A stretch of 64,000 bases of DNA from contig JBAMJV010002966.1 in NCBI GenBank assembly GCA_037951105.1, positions 1 through 64,000 of the forward strand, in the 5' to 3' direction. The stretch comes from Echinarachnius parma. Its lineage: Eukaryota; Echinodermata; Echinoidea; Clypeasteroida; Echinarachniidae. Every line of letters starts with the position of its first letter. Within the stretch, counting starts at the first letter, position 1. Shown here one piece after another: positions 12,031 through 24,477 of the stretch. The position numbers and the translations under genes are program-made. Below the pieces are notes generated by a model. That model was given only the letters and a program-made list of their open reading frames with translations, made no database searches and had not been told where the DNA came from.

Positions 12031-12838
12031 TGATCGTGAGCGCAAAGAACACAAACTTAGATATCATCAAATTTCCCGTTGCCCGAATTTTCAATGTGAA
12101 ATTTGCAACATCGGAAATGAAAAAAAAAATCTAGAAAATTGCCCAATGTAAAAGTACATATTTTACCGTATGAGTGGTTATTTTCGCAAAATTATCGACT
12201 TGTTTGACAAATTGAGAGACGCAAATTGAACATGTGCGTCGGAAAAAAAACCCTGTCAATTGAATGATACGGAACACGCACTAGAAGGTCTGCCAGAGTT
12301 TCGGCAGGCCTCGCGCTGCGAGAGAGGTAGCTAGCTAGCCGCGCGCCAACTGCCTTGCATGCACTCTTAAAAAGTGCCGAAAAGGAACGAAAATGCAAGA
12401 TTATCACGATCACACATATTCTAGACTATCTCTTTTTTTACTTACATGTTTTGCAAGGCTTTTAAAACAAATACGAGAACAATTACCTGCAAAAACGGCA
12501 AAAAAATGCGCTGATAATCTCCCGATAATTTCCTAACTCGCTCGGACCAGATGAACTGAACCTAGCGCTCTTGTTGCTAATTTGCGAATGGCGTAGACTA
12601 CGTGTATGATACGCATATTACACGTTATATGATATCGCAGCCCAGAAATTGGCAACGTTCGCAAACGATCTGATTTTCTGCTATGTTCAATCGCCTAGTG
12701 AAAGTCTCGCTCGCGTAAAAAGCGCTTGAGTTTTTAATGTTTTACTTCGGGAAAAATAATATTTTGCTAAAAACTGAGGTAATTCTGAATGTTCTGTAAA
12801 TATATTTCCGTAAATATTGTTATATAAATCCAGCAAAG
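12031..12838. other. Region without recognised gene
   Basis: The sequence has moderate GC with CTAGCTAGC words near 12330 and some CpG. No coding, RNA or repeat boundary was recognised up to the minisatellite. Confidence 0.4.
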
Positions 12839-13020
12839 TACCAACAGTCTTTTTCAGGACTATCCCAACAGTCCTTTATAGGACTACCAACAGTCCTTTC
12901 TAGGACTATCAACAGTCCTTTCTAGGACTACCAACAGTTCTTTTTAGAACTCTCCTAGAAAGAATACCAACAGTTCTTTTCAGAACTACACCAACAGTCC
13001 TTTTCAGGACTTACCAATCC
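12839..13020. repeat. AGTCC-(T/TA)-GGACT palindromic minisatellite, array 1
   Basis: Units of about 22 bases have the form CAACAGTCCTTTCTAGGACT, each containing the dyad AGTCC...GGACT. Some units carry the co-varying variant AGTTC...GAACT, so the dyad is kept although the sequence changed. A second, longer array lies at 15767-16143. Confidence 0.85.
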
Positions 13021-13089
13021 ACCCATCTCACATGGTGTACCCGTAAACCACACGTATTACATACACCACCATGGAAACCGATACTTACA

Positions 13090-13240
13090 AGCAACATTTA
13101 AGGAATTTGATTGTTAAAACATACTCAAGTAAAAGACTATGTGAAATAAGTCAAAATCTATTCAAACAGGGTAACTGTCATGAAAGTACAACTGATAGGA
13201 AAAGATGAAATGTACTTCATACAAGCTTATGCATCCACAA
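13090..13240 (+). pseudogene. RTE-type LINE endonuclease piece 1 (copy A)
   Basis: The frame at about 13171-13237 reads NRVTVMKVQLIGKDEMYF, then IQAYAST, the endonuclease region of RTE-type LINEs just before the YAP(T)SD motif. The protein text continues exactly at 19402 (SDYDDAIVEEFYKDM), beyond the inserted 3-kb element. Repeated at 16213-16364 by the tandem duplication. Confidence 0.7.
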
Positions 13241-15766
13241 TACCCAGGGAGCAAAGGGGGTTTTACAGACATGGAATGTAATAAAAGGTTGGGGCCCATA
13301 ATTGTCTTCTAGGACCTTGTAGAAGCACAACCTATGTGCACAACCCCGCGAACTAGCTACTGGAAGTCCACAAAACACATATGAAGGATTTTACCCCTAC
13401 TGTACGTTAAAAGCGCCTTAAATCCTTATGGTTCATGAATGTTCTACTCTGTTATTTTAACGATTACACCCATACGACTGCTGCTATCATCGCATTTCTT
13501 TGGAAATGTCTTCGATAGATATTTGTGCATCTTTTGATACCGAATTGTGCCTTTTTATATCTATGGTTTATATGTCACGTGTCTTTATATGTCACGTGTC
13601 AGACATAGAAAATGAAATTTCACATACTCGTATGGACAAAAATGTATGTAAAATGTTTCAGGTTATAGAATGACACATTTTATATGTGTAAAAACATATA
13701 CTAAATGTTGAATGGCATTTAATATGATTACAAAACAATACACTGGCAAAACAAATGATAAAACAATACAAAACAAAAGAATTTGAAACAAGGAACACAC
13801 ATAAGAATAATAATTGTAATAATTATAATGACAATGAGCATATGAGGTGGCTGCTATAGCGAACATTCTGTATATTTGACGCTCGCGGCGCATCATTATT
13901 TTTACTCCCAGAGTCATTGGATACATACTGTAATAGATCCAGCACACAAAGTACACATTTCCACTTCCTGTGGAGTCTTCCAGCCTGGCACCTTGTATGC
14001 AAATACAGTGCTAAAGAATCACGTTCCATCCTTCCGGGCACTCTCTCGTTCCGAACTCGGGACCTCATGATTGGAAGGCATGTGTCCTTCCAATCTTTAT
14101 TACAAGCAAAATCATTATAAAATATTTCAGGCCTTTGTAAATATTTTCAGGTCTATAAAGATACATAAAATAACCATAAAATCAATAATGTTTACAATGA
14201 TTATAAACCATATTTGCTTTCTTTTTTATTGTGTATAATATTTCAAACAAATCAATTTTCTTGTTATGCATTGTCGCATTTAACATTACAAACCTGCATA
14301 CAATTTGGTTGCGATTGGCACTCAATATTATAATAGGGGGCTTGGGATAAGAGGGTGTATCAACATCGTTTGGAAATACAAAGTAAAAAATAACAGGGTA
14401 TGAAAGCTGACATATTTTTGGGATGAGTCTTTTCCCACTGACTAGATGACATTCTTGTAAAGCTTAACAACTACCATTCATACGAAGAAGAAAAGCCAAG
14501 AAGTACACTTATATTCCCACATTGTATTCAAGGAAGGGGGTTAGTATCGTTATCAAGGCTAGCCTGATGAATATCCTTAAAGAGGGAACAAGCTACAAAG
14601 TGACACATTAAACAACCATCCTCTTGCGATATATATCACATAAAGAAATAAGTTCCTTTTAGATGCCAATATAATATACTCTATGGTATTTTCACAAATG
14701 TGAAATACACTAGACTATAATTTTTGGATATGTTGATTTATACTACTAAATAATTTGGCTAAATGATATCCCTCTAAAACTAAACAGCATACATGTATGT
14801 ACAGTACATCATCCGCTAAATAGTAACAATGATGTGCTCGACAGTCATTTAGTTCTTGAACCATAGATGTTTTGCAGTTAACTACTAACAGGAAACGCTC
14901 TGAGGTTCCTCAGTGAGAACAGTGTTTGAATAAACCGCTTAAATCTGCCCTTAATTCAACTTGACAAAGTGATCAATTAATAGAAGGGAATTTTCATGTC
15001 CGAGTCCTAGTCTTTAATCCACAAATCTGAAGACTGGTTTCTTGATTATCTGTGCTTTCGGGTATTAAGTGGCTCTCAGAGTTGTCACCAATGTCAATGA
15101 CGACATAATTACATGTGTTTGTATAATGAAGGATCTTAACTCGGGTAGTACCTGTAATTTAGTAGCCATCACCCGAATTTGAAATTAGTGTGACACTTTT
15201 GACCATTACATTATGTGATGGGTAATGCACTTATTACAAAATACGGCTAGATATTCGTGGTCATTGGCAAGTATATAAGGCAATTTTTAATGAATCCTGG
15301 AGACACATGCAGTCACCTAATGTAACCATAGCTGTTTAATCCATCATCCTGACCAGTTCGAGGATTCAAATCTTTGAAAGCTGCAATATACAAGCTATTA
15401 AAGATCTTTTCTCAATAAAGGATATGCTTCTCCGTAGGAGCTGTAATCACCATCAATGACAAGAATGCAATGTCACGGATTCAAACAGTATAATTATGTT
15501 GTTCGAAATTGTAAGGATTCTTTCATGATAGATATTCTATATTTAGGCCTATTACATATTTGCATTCCATAGTCTATATATATTTGCTATATCTACATTC
15601 TGTGCATTTCATTATCAAGATGTGAAATAAATAAATGCGTTTACTTCTATTACAATGATTTAGTAAAAACATATACCAAAGATACACTACCAAGAACTCA
15701 TATTATTATGTATTTTATTGTTTTTAATACGTTATGTATTCTATTGTTTTATTACTTTTTTTATAG
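13241..15766. mobile_element. 3.0-kb DNA transposon X, duplicated left part
   Basis: It starts TACCCAGGGAGCAAA after CAA, like the complete copy at 16365, but stops at 15766 where the second minisatellite array begins. It is therefore a by-product of the tandem duplication rather than a separate insertion. Short open frames inside (for example 13876-14120) occur identically in both copies but match no family and overlap each other on both strands. Confidence 0.75.
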
Positions 15767-16143
15767 GACTTTCTAGGACTATCAACAGTCCTTTCTAGGA
15801 CTACCAACTGTCCTTTTTAGGACTCTCCTAGAAAGAATACCAACAGTCCTTTTCAGGACTATCCCAACAGTCCTTTCTAGGACTAAAAACAGTCCTTTCT
15901 AGGACTACCAATTGTCCTTTTTAGGACTCTCCTAGAAAGAATACCAACAGTCTTTTTCAGGACTATCCCAACAGTCCTTTATAGGACTACCAACAGTCCT
16001 TTCTAGGACTATCAACAGTCCTTTCTAGGACTACCAACAGTTCTTTTTAGAACTCTCCTAGAAAGAATACCAACAGTTCTTTTCAGAACTACACCAACAG
16101 TCCTTTCTAGGACTACCATAGTCCTTTTCAGGACTTACCAATC
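15767..16143. repeat. AGTCC...GGACT palindromic minisatellite, array 2
   Basis: These are the same 22-base units as at 12839, with about 16 units and a higher-order pattern ending ...CTCCTAGAAAGAATA. It sits at the junction between duplication copies A and B, which suggests that recombination between arrays produced the duplication. Confidence 0.85.
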
Positions 16144-18888
16144 CACCCATCTCACATGGTGTACCCGTAAACCACACGTATTACATACACCACCATGGAA
16201 ACCGATACTTACAAGCAACATTTAAGGAATTTGATTGTTAAAACATACTCAAGTTAAAGACTATGTGAAATAAGTCAAAATCTATTCAAACAGGGTAACT
16301 GTCATGAAAGTACAACTGATAGGAAAAGATGTAATGTACTTCATACAAGCTTATGCATCCACAATACCCAGGGAGCAAAGGGGGTTTTACAGACATGGAA
16401 TGTTATAAAAGGTTGGGGCCCATAATTGTCTTCTAGGACCTTGTAGAAGCACAACCTATGTGCACAACCTCGCGAACTAGCTACTGGAAGTCCACAAAAC
16501 ACATATGAAGGATGTTACCCCTACTGTACGTTAAAAGCGCCTTAAATCCTTAGGGTTCATGAATGTTCTACTCTGTTATTTTAACGATTACACCCATACG
16601 ACTGCTGCTATCATCGCATTTCTTTGGAAATGTCTTCGATAGATATTTGTGCATCTTTTGATACCGAATTGTGCCTTTTTATATCTATGGTTTATATGTC
16701 ACGTGTCTTTATATGTCACGTGTCAGACATAGAAAATGAAATTTCACATACTCGTATGGACAAAAATGTATGTAAAATGTTTCAGGTTATAGAATGACAC
16801 ATTTTATATGTGTAAAAACATATACTAAATGTTGAATGGCATTAATATGATTACAAAACAATACACTGGCAAAACAAATGATAAAACAATACAAAACAAA
16901 AGAATTTGAAACAAGGAACACACATAAGAATAATAATTGTAATAATTATAATGACAATGAGCATATGAGGTGGCTGCTATAGCGAACATTCTGTATATTT
17001 GACGCTCGCGGCGCATCATTATTTTTACTCCCAGAGTCATTGGATACATACTGTAATAGATCCAGCACACAAAGTACACATTTCCACTTCCTGTGGAGTC
17101 TTCCAGCCTGGCACCTTGTATGCAAATACAGTGCTAAAGAATCACGTTCCATCCTTCCGGGCACTCTCTCGTTCCGAACTCGGGACCTCATGATTGGAAG
17201 GCATGTGTCCTTCCAATCTTTATTACAAGCAAAATCATTATAAAATATTTCAGGCCTTTGTAAATATTTTCAGGTCTATAAAGATACATAAAATAACCAT
17301 AAAATCAATAATGTTTACAATGATTATAAACCATATTTGCTTTCTTTTTTATTGTGTATAATATTTCAAACAAATCAATTTTCTTGTTATGCATTGTCGC
17401 ATTTAACATTACAAACCTGCATACAATTTGGTTGCGATTGGCACTCAATATTATAATAGGGGGCTTGGGATAAGAGGGTGTATCAACATCGTTTGGAAAT
17501 ACAAAGTAAAAAATAACAGGGTATGAAAGCTGACATATTTTTGGGATGAGTCTTTTCCCACTGACTAGATGACATTCTTGTAAAGCTTAACAACTACCAT
17601 TCATACGAAGAAGAAAAGCCAAGAAGTACACTTATATTCCCACATTGTATTCAAGGAAGGGGGTTAGTATCGTTATCAAGGCTAGCCTGATGAATATCCT
17701 TAAAGAGGGAACAAGCTACAAAGTGACACATTAAACAACCATCCTCTTGCGATATATATCACATAAAGAAATAAGTTCCTTTTAGATGCCAATATAATAT
17801 ACTCTATGGTATTTTCACAAATGTGAAATACACTAGACTATAATTTTTGGATATGTTGATTTATACTACTAAATAATTTGGCTAAATGATATCCCTCTAA
17901 AACTAAACAGCATACATGTATGTACAGTACATCATCCGCTAAATAGTAACAATGATGTGCTCGACAGTCATTTAGTTTTTGAACCATAGATGTTTTGCAG
18001 TTAACTACTAACAGGAAACGCTCTGAGGTTCCTCAGTGAGAACAGTGTTTGAATAAACCGCTTAAATCTGCCCTTAATTCAACTTGACAAAGTGATCAAT
18101 TAATAGAAGGGAATTTTCATGTCCGAGTCCTAGTCTTTAATCCACAAATCTGAAGACTGGTTTCTTGATTATCTGTGGTTTCGGGTATTAAGTGGCTCTC
18201 AGAGTTGTCACCAATGTCAATGACGACATAATTACATGTGTTTGTATAATGAAGGATCTTAACTCGGGTAGTACCTGTAATTTAGTAGCCATCACCCGAA
18301 TTTGAAATTAGTGTGACACTTTTGACCATTACATTATGTGATGGGTAATGCACTTATTACAAAATACGGCTAGATATTCGTGGTCATTGGCAAGTATATA
18401 AGGCAATTTTTAATGAATCCTGGAGACACATGCAGTCACCTAATGTAACCATAGCTGTTTAATCCATCATCCTGACCAGTTCGAGGATTCAAATCTTTGA
18501 AAGCTGCAATATACAAGCTATTAAAGATCTTTTCTCAATAAAGGATATGCTTCTCCGTAGGAGCTGTAATCACCATCAATGACAAGAATGCAATGTCACG
18601 GATTCAAACAGTATAATTATGTTGTTCGAAATTGTAAGGGTTCTTTCATGATAGATATTCTATATTTAGGCCTATTACATATTTGCATTCCATAGTCTAT
18701 ATATATTTGCTATATCTACATTCTGTGCATTTCATTATCAAGATGTGAAATAAATAAATGCGTTTACTTCTATTACAATGATTTAGTAAAAACATATACC
18801 AAAGATACACTACCAAGAACTCATATTATTATGTATTTTATTGTTTTTAATACGTTATGTATTCTATTGTTTTATTACTTTTTTTATA
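15942..18888. repeat. Large tandem duplication, copy B
   Basis: The partner of 12839-15766. This copy continues without a break into the right end of transposon X, so it is the original and copy A the derived one. Confidence 0.9.
16213..16364 (+). pseudogene. RTE-type LINE endonuclease piece 1 (copy B)
   Basis: Same sequence as 13090-13240 apart from a few substitutions, for example ATGTAATG for ATGAAATG near 16330. It ends with the target CAA at 16362-16364, directly before transposon X. Confidence 0.7.
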
Positions 18889-19401
18889 TCATTTGAAAAA
18901 CTTTCCAAAATAACATTGGATGCCATTTGAAGACTTCCAAATAAAAAGTGTGTAACGTTTAACATAGTCTTAACATTTCAATGCATTTTTTTTTACATAA
19001 CTGAACATGCCATTTCTTGTTGTTTGTATGACACGTGACTTAAAAATGACACGTGACACATTAAACCAAGATATGATGCGGTCAAATTTGGTATCAAACG
19101 ATGCACAAGACCCTACAGATCACGAATCTGAAGCAATTTGATGATTATCATTATGCGTTGTAGTGTTATTGTGAAAATAGCAGAGACAAACCTTCATGAA
19201 CCCTAAAGATTTAAGGCGCTATTTACGTACATTAGGGGTTAAATCGTTCATACGCGTTTTGTGGACTTCCAGTAGCTAGATCGCGAGATTGTGCACCTAG
19301 GTTGTGATCCTAGAAGGTCCTAAAAGACATTTCTGGTGCACAACCTTTCATAACATTCCATGTTTGATATCCTAAAAAAGGGGGTGTTTGCTCCCTGGGT
19401 A
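16365..19401. mobile_element. DNA transposon X, complete non-autonomous copy (3.0 kb)
   Basis: The termini TACCCAGGGAGCAAA and TTTGCTCCCTGGGTA are inverted, and similarity between the ends extends inward roughly 450-500 bases (16365-16820 against 18890-19401). A 3-base target duplication CAA (16362-16364 and 19402-19404) is confirmed by the interrupted LINE text, which becomes ...AYAST-SDYDD... when the element is removed. A 3-base TSD fits PIF/Harbinger or EnSpm-like elements. No transposase is visible. Confidence 0.8.
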
Positions 19402-19681
19402 CAAGTGATTATGATGATGCAATAGTGGAGGAATTCTATAAAGATATGTTTTAAGGCTATTATAAATTTAGATCATTCAGGTACTTACATAGTTGGGGAC
19501 TTTGATGTAACAATTGGCAATTTGAAAAGGGAAAAGAAAATATTATAGGATCATTTGGCTATGGAGATTGAAATGGAAGAACTCAAAAAATGATAGAATT
19601 TGCAATGGAACATGAACTTAGCTATCAATACATACCTTAAGAAATACAAGAGTCGTTACTGGACTTACAAACAACTAGGTA
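19402..19681 (+). pseudogene. RTE-type LINE endonuclease piece 2
   Basis: The reading frames give SDYDDAIVEEFYKDM, YIVGDFDVTIGNL (the GDFN box with D for N), GSFGYGD, NGRTQKMIEFAMEHEL and KYKSRYWTYK. This is the order expected for the APE endonuclease of RTE elements (IG-FG-G-RN-RG-R-LIEFA ... WT). Stops and shifts are numerous. The sequence is cut at about 19681, where a TTAA-family element begins without its own left end, so a deletion removed both the LINE middle and the element's terminus. Confidence 0.75.
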
Positions 19682-20628
19682 AGTAAAAGTCCTATTATCA
19701 TTCAAAAGAGCCGTTCAAACCCTTGGGCGCTCTCTAAAAACTCATTGGTTTCAACCATTTTTAATAAAAACAAAATGAACATGTGATGTAGAACATGTGA
19801 TTTTCTTAAAATAATGATTATTACGTAAAAATTGTCCGTTAACTAACACTATACCTTAGGGATTAAGAACTGGGGATTTCAAGTTCGGTGTTAGCACGGT
19901 GTTATCTTTTTTGATATGCACTTGTGTCACTTTGTAATCCCCCCCCCCCCCCCCCATCCCACTCAACTTTGCACCCCAGCACTATAATCTCCTCCCACTT
20001 GCCATTCATTGTATCTTTCCACCATCCCCTTTCACACCTCCTTTGTTCCATATCCTGTTCTTTCATTGCTCATCTCATAGCTTTCTAGCTACCACTTGAC
20101 TCATCCTCCCATCCCCATTAGCCCTCATCAGCACTATTTATTTTGTTCCTGTCTACTCTAGCCTGCTACTACATTTACACCTCCTCCATTGTATCCCCCA
20201 TTGGTCGCACTTTAACCCACCCTGTGTATGTTTATTATTCTATGTTGAGTATAGTCAGTTGTCATTCGTACGCCTGAAGAAAGGTCAGCCAGATTCGATA
20301 GCTCGCGGCTCCATTGGTTTACAAAATAATGATTACATAGAGAGATCATCAACAACTATTTAAAAACATATTTTGTAAAATGTTTGAAAAGTGTAAGCAT
20401 TTTCTTTCAACGGCTGGTTAAAAATTATTGAATTATTGTGGGGTCCCACAGTAATTACACATTTTTATATTTATGGATAATTCAGCCGTCTCTGAACCGA
20501 TTTTGATCAAATAAATGTTACTCTGTCATTAAAATTGAATGCTCTTTCAGATTTGACACTCAGTTAGTCATTACCTCACAGCAAAATATTTCGTGCAGCG
20601 CCCTCTATACGAACACTCATCTATCCCT
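19682..20628. mobile_element. TTAA family A copy, left end lost, carrying an insertion
   Basis: The body matches copy 402-950 from the internal word AAGTAAAA...TTATCATTCAAA through CTATCCCT, followed by TTAA at 20629-20632. It is interrupted at 19821-20322 by another insert flanked by a 13-base duplication. The outer 125 bases of the left end are missing. Confidence 0.7.
19821..20322. mobile_element. 502-base insertion with 13-base target duplication
   Basis: The word AAAATAATGATTA occurs at 19808-19820 and 20323-20335 and only once in the related element copies, so it is a target-site duplication of retroposon length. The insert has a C homopolymer at 19928-19944 and ends ACGCCTGAAGAAAGGTCAGC...GCTCGCGGCTCC, a style of 3' end seen in several LINE and Penelope-like repeats. 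No poly-A tail or coding frame; class unresolved. Confidence 0.6.
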
Positions 20629-20697
20629 TTAAATGGCGGAGTAAACATTGATGGGAAACACTTACTGCTCTGAGATTTGCTGATGATGTGGCCTTAA
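20629..20697 (+). pseudogene. RTE-type LINE reverse transcriptase piece with FADD box
   Basis: GVNIDGKHL and, one base out of frame, LRFADDVAL are encoded here. This is the catalytic box of the RTE reverse transcriptase. It is trapped between two TTAA elements. The continuation LISTSIKDLTGK appears at 26899, after the second element, with TTAA (20694-20697) as the shared target. Confidence 0.75.
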
Positions 20698-21439
20698 AGG
20701 GAGCGTCGAGTATTGGTATTTTCCGAAGTGCCCCCCAAAAATAATTTGCAACGGATTTGGTTGATTTCAATTCCATATGAAAGATCATCGACAAAAAACA
20801 TGGGAAATAATAATAATTCCCATTCAAATGCCCTAATTGTTGTGAAATTTGCTTTCAAAATATTATATAAAAGTGATTGACGTCCGGACATCACTTTTGA
20901 CACTAACTCAAGAGAACGCTAGCGCGAAGCGCTAGCGTTCTAGGTTCTCCTGATACGGGACTGAAAATGTATATTGTTTGTGCACGCTAATTGTGCTTAA
21001 AACTTTACATATGATACGGTACTTACCACCGATTCACTCTCCAATATGTGATCCAACTATCGGATGGATTAAAATTATGATTTTTTCCTTCATTCCGCTA
21101 AAAATCAGTGATTTATGCGCCTCCTCGACTTCTCTCCGTGTGTTAGCGCGCGACTGATAAAGCGCCGTTCCCCCCCAGATAACAATGCTACGTTGGCCCA
21201 ACGTAGTCTATAGTCGGCACCGTCGCGGTTGGCAAAACAACGTTAAGTCAACGTTGGCCTAAGGTAAATTTACAACCACATTGTTGCAGTCGGCGAGCTG
21301 ACGTTAAAACGACGTTAAGCCAACGTCGTATGTTGACTGTTGGCAAACTGATTGGCAAATGTACGTTGAAACAACGTTGGGTGATAGTTGGACGAAAAAT
21401 CATATTTCTATGGTCGAAAACAAACGTTGGGCCAACGTT

Positions 21440-22540
21440 TCGCCTACTACGACATTGTGTCGATGAGTGGCGTTGGATATTGGTTGGCTAGTTGACGTCG
21501 TTCTAACGTTTGGCAAACAACCAAATTTCGACGGGAGGCAAGCCAACGTTATACCAACGTTTCTTCACTACGACATTGTGTCAATGACTTGCGTTGGATA
21601 TTGGTTGGCTTGTGAACGTCAGACCAACGTTAAATACACAACCACATTTCGACGGTATGATAGTCAACGTGGGGCCAACGTTTCGCCGACTACAACATTC
21701 GGTCAATGAGTGGCGTTAGATATTGGTTGGCTAGTTGACGTCAAACCAACGTTTGACAAACAACCACATTACGACGGTAGACAAGCCAACGTTAGGCCAA
21801 CGTTTCGCCTACTACAACATTCGGTCAATGAGCGACGTTGGATATTGGTTGGCTAGTTGACGTCAAACCAACCTTTAACAAACAACCACATTTTGACGGT
21901 GGGCAAGCCAACGTTAGGCCAATGTTTCGCCTACTACAACATTCGGTCAATGAGCGACGTTGGGCTAGCTGACGTCAAACCAACCTTTAACAAACAACCA
22001 CATTTCGACGGTGTGCAAGCCAACGTAAGGCCAACGTTTCGCCTACTACCACATTCGGTCAATGAGCGACGTTGGATATTGGTTGGCTAGCTGACGTCAA
22101 ACCAACCTTTAACAAACAACCACATTTCGACGGTGGGCAAGCCAACGTTAGGCCAACGTTTCGCCTACTACAACATTCGGTCAATGGGCGACGTTGGATA
22201 TTGGTTGGCTAGTTGACGTCAAACAACCTATAACAAACAACCACATTTCGACGGTAGGCAAGCCAACATTAGACCAACGTTTCGCCTACTACAACATTCG
22301 GTCAATGAGCGACGTTGGATATTGGTTGGCTAGTTGACGTCAAACCAACCTTTAACAAACAACCACATTTTGACGGTGGGCAAGCCAACGTTAGGCCAAC
22401 GTTTCGCCTACTACAACATTCGGTCAATGAGCGACGTTGGATATTGGTTGGCTAGTTGACGTCAAACCAACCTTTTACAAACAACCACATTTCGCCGGTA
22501 GGCAAGCCAACGTTACGCCAACGTTTCACTTACTATGTAG
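21440..22540. repeat. 120-base satellite-like array inside N1
   Basis: About nine units, with GACGTCAAAC(C)AAC recurring near 21737, 21858, 21971, 22092, 22216, 22336 and 22456. Each unit includes GCCAACGTTAGGCCAACGTT and ends in ATTCGGTCAATGAGCGACG. The unit at 21971 is shortened by about 8 bases. Neighbouring units are 85-95% alike by eye, so the array was homogenised or recently amplified. Confidence 0.85.
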
Positions 22541-22711
22541 TGTCGTTTTGGTTGGTTGAATGGGATTTGGCTAGCGATGATAGCAACATAATTATGATAC
22601 AAATGATGAATACTTATTATTAATCATAACATTTTCGGTCTTTCAAATTCCGAATAAGTGCATACACATAAGCTTTCGTGAATAGACACCCGAGTACATT
22701 AATTACGGGCA

Positions 22712-23102
22712 CTACCCAGCAAACACAAAACGTTTACTAAACGTTTTTATTAGGTCACGTAGGTCTTCGTCTTTAATCAAAGTTTACAAAAACCTTTACA
22801 AAACGTTTGTATTAGGTCACGTAGATCTTCGTCTTTAATCAACGTTTAAAAAACATTCTTAAAACGTCTCCAGCATCCGACAGGTTTTTCTGCTGGTCCT
22901 TGCACTTGAAAGCAATTACATGAAAGGTTTTTTATTGTTTTTTGGTAACGTGCAACGTTTTAAAAAGGTCCATTTGGCACGTTCTAAGAACGTTTTCAAT
23001 CTTTCACAAATACACGTTTTAAAACGTTTTCACATAACGTCCAAATACCAACTTTGAACCTGTTTAGAACGTTCAGAAAACGTTCAATTGTTAGTTGGGT
23101 AG
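22712..23102. mobile_element. AAAACGTTTT-rich small element nested in N1
   Basis: The ends CTACCCAGCAAACA and TGTTAGTTGGGTAG are imperfect inverted copies. The interior is full of AAACGTTT palindromes and a 60-base direct repeat (TTAGGTCACGTAG-TCTTCGTCTTTAATC at about 22750 and 22813). Elements starting ACCCAGCAAACACAAAACG are widespread in aquatic animal genomes. No coding capacity. Confidence 0.55.
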
Positions 23103-23639
23103 CATTCACGAATGTGCAGCCAAATAATCGTTTGATGAAATTATAATTTATAATGAAAATATAAATAAGATTTTAATAATGTTTCGATTTATATAGCGTT
23201 TAATACAGTTATTATTACCCCGGTCATCGGGGGGTTATTGGACACACTCACAATCAATCCACACTTGCACTTTCTGATTTCTTGGGAGCAAGGCATGCTG
23301 GTCAATAGGGCGCAGTCCACGATATACAATAGGCCGCTTCTGTAATGTATGCAAATATTATGCGTGTAATATTAAGTAAAATTACATACACGTTCCACTC
23401 CTACAGGTAAATGGTAAAACGCAGCAATATTGGATTAATTGTCTTGCTTAATTAAGGACAAACGAGAACGCGAACATTTTGCCACACCACGTCTACAAAT
23501 GTTCACGGTTCAAGTTATGTTATTATATTATGAACACCACTACACCAGTATGGTTTTAGGGCAGGCTGATGAATGCGAAGTTTATAGCATTGGTGATTTA
23601 ATTCATCAACTATGTACGAATCAGTGACAAAAATGCTGG

Positions 23640-24040
23640 AAGTGTTTGTTACAAACAGAATCTTCTTAGATTTCGCAAAGGACTACAACACTTTTCCCTA
23701 TAGTGCATGTTCATATAAATTCGCATAGACTTTGTACACATCCCACTCGATGCCCCTGGTCATGGGGTATTTATCCGATATCACACTAACTTATGATGTT
23801 TTTTCTTCTTGATTACCGATTACATTATGGAGTTTCAAAATGATCTGTAGTGGTACCAGCGTTTTTCCTCATTTGTATAAACGATTTCCAAACCTACGTT
23901 ATTATTTCCATTTGGGATTGTTTGCAGATGATTTTAGCCGGTTTCTCACTTTTTAGAGAGTATTTACACATAGATTTAAAAGTAATGAGGTCAAATATTG
24001 ACGCATTTCATATAGGTGTAAAGAAAATATATTATACCAA
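23640..24040 (+). pseudogene. LINE reverse transcriptase fragment
   Basis: Frames read IFLDFAKDYNTFPYS (motif A, LDFAKAFD-like), PAFFLICINDF (the GP-LF-LYINDL region) and LFADDFSRFL (motif C, FADD). The order and spacing fit a CR1/Jockey-type reverse transcriptase with several shifts. It sits inside N1, so either N1 captured it or the LINE inserted later. Confidence 0.65.
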
Positions 24041-24102
24041 ATTCATGCGTTTTAGAAATCGTTACCGACAAAACAGTTTTTGGTATCAAGGATTCGTATT
24101 AA

Positions 24103-24477
24103 AGGATAGTTGAGTTAGTTTTGGTATATAGAGGCCGTTACACAATATTTGTATGAGATAATCAAACACGGAGTGTCGAGTTTGAAAGAGCATGCAATTG
24201 TAATGACAGAATAAACTTAATTTGATCAAAATTGTTTCAGAAAAGCCTAAGATATCCATAAACCTAACATTTTAATAATTGTAGGGAATAGACAATATAA
24301 CTTTGAATGGGCCGCTAAAAAATTTCAAAATTGCTTCTTCTTTTTAGAAAGGTTGTGTTATTAATTTCGAGCATGGTGGAGTAAGTTATAACTGTCTGTT
24401 TGTAATGTAATGATGCATGGTTTAGTTACTAAAGCTCACCAAAGCTGAACTCGCTTTATCAAGACTCAACTATCCTT
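24103..24477. mobile_element. TTAA family A copy inside N1
   Basis: Ends AGGATAGTTGAG and CTCAACTATCCT with TTAA at 24099-24102 and 24478-24481. At 375 bases it is shorter than the 549-base copy at 402. It is a later insertion into N1. Confidence 0.75.

Larger units (their letters stand above)
12839..15766. repeat. Large tandem duplication, copy A
   Basis: From the minisatellite to ...ACTTTTTTTATA at 15766 the sequence is nearly identical to 15942-18888, offset about 3123 bases, with only scattered single-base differences and one extra 20-base minisatellite unit in copy B. The unit contains minisatellite, a LINE piece and the left 2.5 kb of a transposon. It is either a recent duplication or an assembly artefact. 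Confidence 0.9.

Noticed and set aside
13823-14120. Three small frames conserved in both duplication copies (13.8 and 16.9 kb)
   Set aside because: The duplication is too recent for conservation to mean selection. Frames overlap on opposite strands and have no family match.
21440-22540. 120-base repeats resembling a CRISPR or a coding tandem-repeat protein
   Set aside because: There are no spacers. Open frames in the array change with each unit, and shortened units shift the frame.
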